Assembly (NCBI GenBank): GCA_002453315.1
Contig: DKGO01000130.1
Span: 1-5,852 of the forward strand
Length of the DNA: 5,852 bases
Reading direction: 5' to 3'
From: Caryophanales bacterium UBA6768
GTDB lineage: Bacteria; Bacillota; Bacilli; Bacillales_D; Amphibacillaceae
Shown here: in pieces, positions 1 to 5,647 of the stretch
Position numbering within the stretch: the stretch's first letter is position 1
Layout: every line of letters starts with the position of its first letter
Position numbers and translations under genes: made by a program
The notes under the pieces: generated by a model
Seen by the model: the letters and a program-made list of their open reading frames with translations, nothing else
Databases searched by the model: none
What the model was told of the DNA's origin: nothing

Positions 1-132
1 GTATGCTAATACTATACTTCGTTTTACACTTTAGGCCTCGTCCATTTGTTGCTTTGGTTGGAGAGGAAATTGGTCAAATTAAGATTCTAGAAAAGATTAC
101 TCTTTACAGATGTTTAATTCGGGTAAAAAGGT

Positions 133-140
133 CAGGAGGG
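133..140 (+). promoter_or_regulatory. Ribosome binding site that fixes the start of the membrane-protein gene
   Basis: CAGGAGGG lies six bases before the ATG at 147. The frame stays open upstream to the window edge, but the extra 48 codons have no comparable site and read as charged, low-complexity sequence unlike the hydrophobic gene body. The site therefore supports the start at 147. No convincing promoter is visible in bases 1-132. Confidence 0.8.
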
Positions 141-146
141 ATCTTC

Positions 147-1196
147 ATGAGTTTAAAACAACTAATATTAAATCGTCATCATTTATTATGGATGTTGTTA
201 TTAGTATTGATAGCCAATTTAACATTATATTATTCAACTTTTGGTAAAAATATCGTCCAGGAAAATTCCAACCTGATTGTAATTGGTTCCTTAATCGATA
301 TAGCGATTGTTATGCCTATTTTATTTATCTCATGGAGAAAAAAATGGCATTTTAAAAGTATCATCATCGGTATTGCGACCGGACTTATTCTCGTTAGATT
401 CATTATACCAATGGAATATTTACAATCCTTTGTTGCATTGACATGGATTGGATTTGCCATTGAAGGGATAATTTTAATTGCTGAATTATATTTGGTTTTT
501 TCTATATTAAAATACCTTCCAAAAATAATTGAATCGATGAAAAATTGTTCTGTACCAACGGTTTTTAATGCGGCAGCTGCCATTGAAAAGCATTTGAGAA
601 CTACTTTTATTATAAAAGTTTTGTACACAGAATTTTTGATGCTATATTATGCTTTGATTAGTTGGTGCAAAGGGCCAAACATTAGGGAAAATGAATTTAC
701 ACTATATAAAAATTCTAGTTTGATTGCAACCTATGTACTAGCTATCCATAGTATCCTTATAGAAACGATTGTATTACATTGGTGGATATATTCGAAGTTT
801 CCAATCATTTCAATCATTTTGCTTATTTTAAATGTGTATACAATTTTCTTCCTATTGGGAAATTTACAAGTAATTCGTCATAATGCACTCCATTTAAATG
901 AGAAAAGGATGTATTTATCATTTGGATTAATAAAAAGAATGAAAATTGATTGGGAAAATGTTGACGAAATCATTGATGATCCAACTTTTTTACGTCAAAA
1001 ATTAACGAAAGATACGATAGATTTTATTGCCCGTGATTTAGAACCCACCTATCCAGATGTGATTTTGAAATTAAGCGAACCAACACCAGTATCCTTTATA
1101 TTTGGTATGGAGAAAAAATATCAGTATGTTGCCATTCGAGTTGATGAATTTCCCCGTTTCAGAAAATATTTACAAGTGTATATAAATTCCAACTAG
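147..1196 (+). CDS. Polytopic membrane protein with C-terminal PH-like domain, function unknown
   Basis: The 349-residue product starts at the ATG behind CAGGAGGG. About seven hydrophobic segments are visible, near residues 11-30, 42-62, 70-88, 95-122, 154-173, 191-213 and 217-241. The last 105 residues are hydrophilic. They begin with a pattern typical of bacterial PH-like (bPH) domains: LHLNEKRMYLSFGLIKRMKI, then the W-E-N-V-D-E-I stretch at 269-275, and later V-A-I-R-V-D-E-F near 328-335. I infer that this tail is a cytoplasmic beta-rich domain attached to the membrane part. I do not recognise a named family. Similar Bacillus proteins have, from memory, sometimes carried the label beta-carotene monooxygenase, but nothing here resembles that enzyme. 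The neighbouring gene is convergent, so this one is transcribed alone or with genes left of the window. The function is unknown. Confidence 0.85.
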   Translation: MSLKQLILNRHHLLWMLLLVLIANLTLYYSTFGKNIVQENSNLIVIGSLIDIAIVMPILFISWRKKWHFKSIIIGIATGLILVRFIIPMEYLQSFVALTWIGFAIEGIILIAELYLVFSILKYLPKIIESMKNCSVPTVFNAAAAIEKHLRTTFIIKVLYTEFLMLYYALISWCKGPNIRENEFTLYKNSSLIATYVLAIHSILIETIVLHWWIYSKFPIISIILLILNVYTIFFLLGNLQVIRHNALHLNEKRMYLSFGLIKRMKIDWENVDEIIDDPTFLRQKLTKDTIDFIARDLEPTYPDVILKLSEPTPVSFIFGMEKKYQYVAIRVDEFPRFRKYLQVYINSN

Positions 1197-1241
1197 ATGT
1201 TCTTCATGTTGGTTTTCCGAATTTTACTTTCCTAAAAATTT

Positions 1242-1279
1242 AAAAACGTAGTAGCCCAAACTAGGGCTACTACGCTTTT
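1242..1279. terminator. Bidirectional rho-independent terminator between convergent genes
   Basis: A perfect 11-base-pair stem (1247-1257 CGTAGTAGCCC with 1264-1274 GGGCTACTACG) encloses a six-base loop. On the plus strand it is followed by CTTTTGATT. On the minus strand it is followed by GTTTTT-AAA-TTTTT. It lies 46 bases after the membrane-protein stop and starts only seven bases beyond the sat-like stop at 1282. It can serve both genes, and the longer T run favours the minus-strand gene. Confidence 0.9.
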
Positions 1280-1281
1280 GA

Positions 1282-2994
1282 TTACGCACGATATTTATCA
1301 TATGGCATTGGATTCCACGTTCGATAAGCCATTTTTTCCTCATCTTGACTCGATGGGAGTTCTTCGAGAATTTTCTTCGCCACATCTAATTCTTTTTCTG
1401 CTTCTACCTTATCTTGATACATATATTCATCAGATGTTTTCACTGGTGCTTGTTTTACTTTTTCCTCAAGATTTTCAACAACCATTTCTTGTTGGTCTTT
1501 CATGGCATCATATGCTTTAGATATCCATTCAGGTTGAACGTTTCGATCAGTATCAGCATTGAACGTATATGCCTCGTAAATGTCATTGTATATTTTGTCT
1601 CCGTTTGTACGAACATCTAAAATGGCATGTTCTAAATCCCTTACGGTTAGCTCCTTAACATCTAATGCTTCCTTACGGTTTGTTCCTCCAAGCCTCGTTT
1701 TTGTTGTATAGTAAGGGAAAATTTTCTTAATGATTTTTCCGACATTTGAAACCGCCTCACCATGCTCATCTACCCCTTTAGGTTGAATGCCTTGAATAGC
1801 AATTCGAGCTGATTCAGGTCGAACAATTTCTTTCGGTGGCAAAATTCCATGACGAAGTAGTTCACGAATTCCTGTACCAGAAATATTAATACGATAACGT
1901 TCATCGTGAGGGCATGATTCTGTAGAGGCTGGTGAACTGCAACGGGTGCAATAAAACACCTCATGGAATAATCGGACATCAATACCTAATTCCTCCGGTG
2001 TGAATTCGTCAAATATTGTATGTGATTCATACTTTTGATAAAAGTCACCGACCCCGGCATGGTCCCTCCCAATCAGGGCATGAGTACAGCCGTAGTTTTT
2101 CATAATTAAGGCGTGTAAAATCGTTTCGCGTGGACCAGCAAAAATATAAGTGACCCTTAATGGTGCCATCATTGATCTTTCTTTCGGATAATACGTATTT
2201 AGCACAGCACGGTATGATAGCATTCTGAATTCATGGCGCGTATATTCGCGTTTTGCCATTTCAACTAATGGTTGAACAAATAAACCATCAACTTCTTCTA
2301 AGGCATTTTTATGGATATATTCATGGCCGCGGTGAAGCGGATTAGCCCCGGTAATGAACCCAGCAGTTGTTTTAAACTTTTTCTCTTCATAAAAAAGTTT
2401 GAACGTATCTTTTGGTTCTAAACGGATTTTTTCAAAAGGCCCCCAATCGACACGGTGAATTAAAGATATTGGCCCCGCTAATGCAGTATCACCCATTCTA
2501 CGATAAATCGAGTCGACACCAGGGTGTGAGCGGTCTGTCGTACCAAATAAGTGGGCAGCACGTTTATCTTTATCATATTGAAAAATATCATTTAATGTCA
2601 TAATTGCAATCGGTAACTTTTCCTCATTTGTCAACACGATTTCATCGCCGACTGATAGAGAACTAATGATTTCCTGATTTTTGTTTCCGATTGGCGCAAA
2701 GCTTAATGGGATCGGCCAAACAGTCCCATTCGGAAGTCTGCCTGTTTCTAAAACAGAATTGTATTCTTCCTCATTCATAAATCCTTCATTTGGAGAAAGT
2801 ACTCCAGTTGCTATCATTTCAACTGTTATGACAGCTTCCAAATCCACCATTATTTTCGGAAGGGTTTCTGCCTGTTTGATAGCATCCTCCTTATCATTTC
2901 CCTCTAATACTCGATAAACTAATTTTCCACCATGTGGTTGCTGGGGGAAATGATCAAATGAAATATAATTTTTTGACAATTCAGTTTGAACCAT
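1282..2994 (-). CDS. sat: ATP sulfurylase (sulfate adenylyltransferase) family protein with variant active site and long C-terminal extension
   Basis: The product has 570 residues; usual bacterial Sat proteins have about 380-400. Sat converts ATP and sulfate to adenylyl sulfate and pyrophosphate in the cytoplasm. Family features visible here are an N-terminal PUA-like part (about 1-180), NPLHRGHEY with the nucleotidyltransferase HxxH at 221-224, AGPRE at 286-290, GRDHAGVG at 309-316, a zinc-type cluster C349-x2-C352-x8-C361-x-H363, and SGTGIRELL at 372-380. However, the sulfate-binding QTRN motif reads TGAN (215-218), HPLVGETK reads QPLVEMAK (241-248), and the M-R of MRYAGPRE reads Y-I. Residues from about 406 to 570 form an extension with no Walker A motif, so it is not an APS kinase; it is charged and partly helical. 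The start has TGGAGG ten bases upstream. No cysH, cysC or sulfate permease gene is adjacent. The family is certain, but sulfate as the substrate is not. Confidence 0.9.
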   Translation of the reverse strand: MVQTELSKNYISFDHFPQQPHGGKLVYRVLEGNDKEDAIKQAETLPKIMVDLEAVITVEMIATGVLSPNEGFMNEEEYNSVLETGRLPNGTVWPIPLSFAPIGNKNQEIISSLSVGDEIVLTNEEKLPIAIMTLNDIFQYDKDKRAAHLFGTTDRSHPGVDSIYRRMGDTALAGPISLIHRVDWGPFEKIRLEPKDTFKLFYEEKKFKTTAGFITGANPLHRGHEYIHKNALEEVDGLFVQPLVEMAKREYTRHEFRMLSYRAVLNTYYPKERSMMAPLRVTYIFAGPRETILHALIMKNYGCTHALIGRDHAGVGDFYQKYESHTIFDEFTPEELGIDVRLFHEVFYCTRCSSPASTESCPHDERYRINISGTGIRELLRHGILPPKEIVRPESARIAIQGIQPKGVDEHGEAVSNVGKIIKKIFPYYTTKTRLGGTNRKEALDVKELTVRDLEHAILDVRTNGDKIYNDIYEAYTFNADTDRNVQPEWISKAYDAMKDQQEMVVENLEEKVKQAPVKTSDEYMYQDKVEAEKELDVAKKILEELPSSQDEEKMAYRTWNPMPYDKYRA

Positions 2995-3065
2995 AATTCA
3001 AATACCTCCATTCGATTTTTGCAAAGGATGATTCATTCCTTTACCGTCATATATCAATTTCGAAG

Positions 3066-3093
3066 ATTAAATTATAAATTTTCAAAATGACAA
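3066..3093 (-). promoter_or_regulatory. Probable sigma-A promoter of the sat-like gene
   Basis: On the minus strand, TTGTCA (3093-3088, five of six matches to the -35 consensus) is separated by 16 bases from TTTAAT (3071-3066, five of six matches to the -10 consensus). Transcription would begin near 3059 and give a leader of about 65 bases before the ATG. That is too short for an S-box or T-box riboswitch, and I see neither. A second TGTCATTTT copy lies 18 bases further upstream. Confidence 0.55.
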
Positions 3094-3129
3094 CGGATAC
3101 AAAAATGACACATGACAATATTACTTAAA

Positions 3130-3149
3130 ATTGTGAACGCTTTGTGAAT
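3130..3149. promoter_or_regulatory. Tandem TTGTGAA sites, possible ResD-type operator
   Basis: TTGTGAA occurs twice in direct orientation exactly 11 bases apart (3131-3137 and 3142-3148), on the same DNA face. The second copy reads TTTGTGAAT in full, which matches the consensus I recall for the Bacillus subtilis ResD response regulator. The first reads ATTGTGAAC. The pair sits about 70-90 bases upstream of the inferred sat-like transcription start, a usual place for an activator. Short AT-rich motifs arise by chance, so this is tentative. Confidence 0.25.
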
Positions 3150-3297
3150 AAATTTTAACATAATTACAAGTGAATTGAAACACCAGTTGTGCAATCAATC
3201 TGTAAGAAAATATAACGGTTTTGTCATACAGATAGTATATATCCATTATTCTCGTCGGTAGGGTCAAGGGAATATCATCTTTTTGTTCACTTGGGAA

Positions 3298-3630
3298 GGC
3301 TACTCAGATGAAAATCGTGAATATGCTAAATTCATCGGAGCAAGGGATGGATGCCCACCTGAAAATCTTAGAAATGCTAAATTCAGATGAGCAAGAGAAG
3401 GATGCTCATTTGAAAATCGTGAAAATAGGAAATTCATCGGAGCAAGAGCCGGTTGCTCATTTGAAAATTGTCAAAATATGAAATTCATCGGAGCAAGGGG
3501 TGGATGCTCACCCGAGAATCCTACAAATGCCAAATTCAGATGAGCAAGAGGTACATCCAAAATACAAAGAAGTGCGAATCTCAGACGTGCTAGCTATGAT
3601 CACCCGAAAAATATAAAATATGCGAAATTC
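3298..3630. repeat. Array of 51-base imperfect tandem repeats
   Basis: Four full units begin with AAATTCATCGGAGCAAG or AAATTCAGATGAGCAAG at 3328, 3379, 3430 and 3481, each exactly 51 bases long. A partial unit precedes them (3298-3327). A fifth start at 3532 decays into a degenerate stretch with a last recognisable piece at 3593-3630. Most units contain an inverted repeat GAGCA-N9-TGCTC; in the second it extends to ATGAGCA/TGCTCAT. There are no unique spacers between repeats, so it is not a CRISPR array. It fills most of the gap before the transporter gene. Because 51 is a multiple of three, some frames stay open through it, but I judge it non-coding. Confidence 0.85.
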
Positions 3631-3730
3631 TAATGCTTACCTGCAGGGAGATCTAAATCATGAAAAATAGAATTAACTAGAGAAAAAGTGAAATATTAAG
3701 TATGATAGCTTAAAAGAAAGGAGAAAAAAG

Positions 3731-5077
3731 ATGAGAGAATCAAGAGAGCAGTGGACATCTAAATTTGGATTTATTTTAGCATCTGCGGGAGCAGCAATTG
3801 GTCTTGGGGCAATTTGGAAGTTTCCTTATGTAACGGGAATGAGTGGTGGGGGTGCATTTTTTCTAATTTTTGTAATTTTTACTGTCCTTATCGGTTTACC
3901 AATGCTTATTTCCGAATACATTATCGGTAGGGGGACTGGAAAGGAGGCCGTCAGTGCTTATCAGAAGTTAGCCCCAAAAAGTGTTTGGGTATGGATTGGT
4001 AGGTTAGGAGTACTTGGCTGTTTTTTACTGTTAACTTTTTACAGTGTTGTTGGTGGTTGGGTACTTATTTACAGTGGCATGAGTATACCTGGACAAATCA
4101 TTGGTGAAAGTGCTGATTACGGTGCATTATTCGGGTCAATTACATCAAATGCTACGATTACATTGGTCGGTTTATTATTGTTTACGATTGTTAATGTGAT
4201 TGTCATTTCTTTAGGAATTCAAAATGGGATTGAAAAAGCAAATAAATATATGATGCCATTATTATTCGTCTTTTTTATCATATTAGTTGTGCGCTCACTA
4301 TCGTTAGAAGGAGCAATGGAAGGAGTTAAATTTTTTCTTGCACCGGACTTTTCTAACATAACAGGTGAAGCGGTATTGTATGCATTGGGACAATCATTTT
4401 TCTCTTTGGCTGTTGGATTTTCGTGTATGGTGACCTACAGTTCCTATTTAGATCGGAAGGTGAATTTAACCTCTTCAGCGACAACGGTTGTGGGTATGAA
4501 TATTTTTGTTTCTCTATTAGCGGGACTGGCAATCTTCCCTGTCGTTTTTGCTCTGGGTTTTGAACCAGCGGAAGGGCCTGGGTTATTGTTTGTTATTTTA
4601 CCAGCAGCATTTGCCCAGTTACCTTTTGGACAAGTTTTCCTTAGTTTATTTTTGTTATTATTTTTATTTGCTATTTTAACCTCTTCATTTAGTTTGTATG
4701 AAATTATTGTTTCCGCATTTACTGCAAGTGGAAAATATTCTAGAAAAAATGTTTCAATTATTCTTGGGATTATTTTATTTATCGCAGCCATTCCAGCGGC
4801 ACTTTCATCAGGTGTTCTAGCAGATGTTGCCATTTTTGGAAGTAATATATTTGATGCAACGGATTATTTAGTTAGTAATATTATGCTACCTTTAGGAAGT
4901 TTGCTAATAGCTATATTTATTATTCATAGGGCGGATCGTTCATTGGTACGTGAACAATATGTCATTGGTGGATCAGAAAATGGTGGCTTATATCCACTAT
5001 GGAGAGTTTTAATGACGTTTGTTGTACCAGTAACCATTATCATCGTTTTTGTTAATACTTTAGGTATTTTTAATTAA
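3731..5077 (+). CDS. Sodium:neurotransmitter symporter (NSS/SNF) family transporter, YocR/YhdH-like
   Basis: The 448-residue product is an integral membrane protein of the LeuT-fold NSS family, which couples sodium entry to uptake of amino acids or related solutes. About eleven helices are visible, as in short bacterial members such as MhsT: near 11-35, 40-66, 88-116, 140-161, 172-190, 214-236, 250-278, 298-330, 341-358, 373-399 and 422-446. Helix 1 carries the unwound-helix motif G20-x3-G24-L-G-A-x-W-K-F-P; helix 2 has GGGAF at 39-43; helix 6 has G220-Q-x-F-F-S. LeuT Asn27, a Na1 ligand, corresponds to Ala27 here. The LeuT Glu290 position is Ser261, as in chloride-dependent animal members. 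AAAGGAG ends seven bases before the ATG. A TATGAT at 3701-3706 could be a -10 element, but no good -35 accompanies it. The substrate cannot be read from the sequence. Confidence 0.93.
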   Translation: MRESREQWTSKFGFILASAGAAIGLGAIWKFPYVTGMSGGGAFFLIFVIFTVLIGLPMLISEYIIGRGTGKEAVSAYQKLAPKSVWVWIGRLGVLGCFLLLTFYSVVGGWVLIYSGMSIPGQIIGESADYGALFGSITSNATITLVGLLLFTIVNVIVISLGIQNGIEKANKYMMPLLFVFFIILVVRSLSLEGAMEGVKFFLAPDFSNITGEAVLYALGQSFFSLAVGFSCMVTYSSYLDRKVNLTSSATTVVGMNIFVSLLAGLAIFPVVFALGFEPAEGPGLLFVILPAAFAQLPFGQVFLSLFLLLFLFAILTSSFSLYEIIVSAFTASGKYSRKNVSIILGIILFIAAIPAALSSGVLADVAIFGSNIFDATDYLVSNIMLPLGSLLIAIFIIHRADRSLVREQYVIGGSENGGLYPLWRVLMTFVVPVTIIIVFVNTLGIFN

Positions 5078-5114
5078 TAATATACAGGTAATTGTTTATA
5101 TTATCGCTTTTTTT
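5077..5114 (+). terminator. Weak rho-independent terminator after the transporter gene
   Basis: An eight-base-pair AT-only stem (5077-5084 ATAATATA with 5097-5104 TATATTAT) around a 12-base loop is followed by CGC and seven T residues (5108-5114). It starts at the last base of the stop codon. The absence of G-C pairs makes it weak, so some read-through into the cold-shock gene is possible. Confidence 0.4.
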
Positions 5115-5135
5115 AGATTAAATATGTTAATTTAC

Positions 5136-5164
5136 TTGCAATTTACTCTAGTTCGGGTTAAAGT
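5136..5164 (+). promoter_or_regulatory. Candidate promoter of the cold-shock gene
   Basis: TTGCAA (5136-5141) and TAAAGT (5159-5164) match the sigma-A consensus at four of six positions each, with exactly 17 bases between. Transcription would start near 5171, giving a leader of about 110 bases. That is close to the long leader length known for Bacillus subtilis cspB. The match is moderate and other starts in this AT-rich stretch cannot be excluded. Confidence 0.35.
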
Positions 5165-5194
5165 AAAGGATAGCAAAAGGCAATTGAAGGTTTT

Positions 5195-5272
5195 AATACT
5201 TTACGATCTCTTTAACAAGTGGTGTAAAAGTATTTGATTCAATTACTTTGCACGATATTTGTATAAGGAGGT
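5195..5272 (+). promoter_or_regulatory. Structured 5' leader of the cold-shock gene with two competing hairpins
   Basis: Segment 5224-5234 (GTAAAAGTATT) can pair with 5195-5204 (AATACTTTAC; ten pairs, one bulged A). It can instead pair, within 5222-5236, with 5240-5253 (twelve Watson-Crick pairs plus one wobble, one mismatch, one bulge). The two structures exclude each other. Bases 5206-5213 (ATCTCTTT) can pair with the Shine-Dalgarno stretch AAGGAGGT at 5265-5272 over all eight positions, two of them G-U. Leaders of cold-shock genes are known to act as RNA thermosensors in other bacteria. A switching role here is inference. Confidence 0.4.
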
Positions 5273-5282
5273 CATTCAATTG

Positions 5283-5480
5283 ATGACTGGTAAAGTTAAA
5301 TGGTTTAACGCAGAGAAAGGTTTTGGATTTATCGAGCGTGAAGACGGTGACGATGTATTCGTACATTTCTCGGCTATCCAATCTGAAGGTTTTAAAACAC
5401 TTGAAGAAGGTCAAGACGTTGAATTCGAAATTGTCGAAGGCAACCGTGGACCACAAGCAGCTAACGTTTCTGCTCTATAA
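5283..5480 (+). CDS. CspA-family cold-shock protein (RNA chaperone)
   Basis: The 65-residue product is a single cold-shock domain, which binds single-stranded RNA and DNA in the cytoplasm and melts secondary structure, chiefly in the cold or in rapid growth. GKVKWFN opens the domain (3-9), RNP1 is KGFGFI at 12-17, RNP2 is VFVHF at 25-29, and the end carries the typical [11 protein letters not shown] (52-62). Length and sequence match Bacillus CspB/CspC/CspD, but I cannot say which paralogue it is. The site AAGGAGGT lies ten bases before the ATG at 5283. An in-frame TTG at 5280 would sit at the more usual seven bases; ATG is chosen because known Csp proteins begin M-x-G-K-V-K-W-F. The open frame reaches 5259, upstream of that site, and is not used. 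The gene is monocistronic, with its own leader and a strong terminator. Confidence 0.97.
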   Translation: MTGKVKWFNAEKGFGFIEREDGDDVFVHFSAIQSEGFKTLEEGQDVEFEIVEGNRGPQAANVSAL

Positions 5481-5492
5481 TTCACAAACGCT

Positions 5493-5526
5493 AAAAAGCT
5501 TATCTCTTATGGAGGTAGGCTTTTTT
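5493..5526 (+). terminator. Strong rho-independent terminator of the cold-shock gene
   Basis: AAAAAGCTTATCTCT (5493-5507) pairs with GGAGGTAGGCTTTTT (5511-5525) around a TAT loop: fifteen pairs, three of them G-U. The 3' arm ends in the T run 5521-5526. It begins twelve bases after the stop codon. Confidence 0.9.
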
Positions 5527-5540
5527 AATATTCGGAAAAA

Positions 5541-5610
5541 CTTACATTTGTCGTCCTTGTTGTAGGTGGTTTACCTGCTGAAACCACGACTTTAGTCGTA
5601 AGAAGTTCAA
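5541..5610 (+). mobile_element. Orphan right end / omega-RNA-like 3' end of an IS200/IS605-family element
   Basis: Two hairpins lie back to back. GTGGTTT (5566-5572) pairs with AAACCAC (5581-5587), and ACGACT (5586-5591) with AGTCGT (5594-5599); they share two bases. They are followed by AAGAAG and TTCAA (5606-5610). The arrangement CTGAAACCACGACTTTAGTC followed shortly by AGTTCAA is, from memory, typical of the right end of TnpB-carrying IS200/IS605 (IS1341-type) elements, where the omega RNA scaffold ends and the guide begins. No tnpA or tnpB frame is present here, so this would be a solo end or a small non-autonomous derivative. The left boundary is uncertain. Confidence 0.5.
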
Positions 5611-5647
5611 TGGTACATTTTTGGATTACAATAAAAGCAAGCACACT

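Noticed and set aside
3..146. Upstream extension of the membrane-protein frame (48 more codons from an ATG at 3)
   Set aside because: No ribosome binding site before it, composition unlike the gene body, and CAGGAGGG sits correctly before the ATG at 147.
1282..1779. C-terminal APS kinase domain on the Sat-like protein
   Set aside because: No Walker A motif or other kinase signature in residues 406-570.
2995..3065. SAM (S-box) riboswitch or T-box in front of the sat-like gene
   Set aside because: The inferred leader is about 65 bases, with only a six-pair AAAGGA/TCCTTT hairpin and none of the conserved core sequences of these elements.
3298..3630. CRISPR array
   Set aside because: Units are contiguous 51-base copies that diverge throughout; there are no short invariant repeats separated by unique spacers, and no cas genes.
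3328..3630. Longer protein with 17-residue KFIGARxGCSxEN repeats in another frame of the array
   Set aside because: The frame is broken by TGA in units 2 and 5 and has no start with a ribosome site.
3660..3680. Six-codon leader peptide (MKNRIN) behind GGGAG before the transporter
   Set aside because: Very short, no regulatory codon run and no attenuator hairpin after it; likely chance.
5193..5456. Antisense frame over the cold-shock gene
   Set aside because: Shadow of the highly conserved cold-shock coding sequence and its leader; no start signals.
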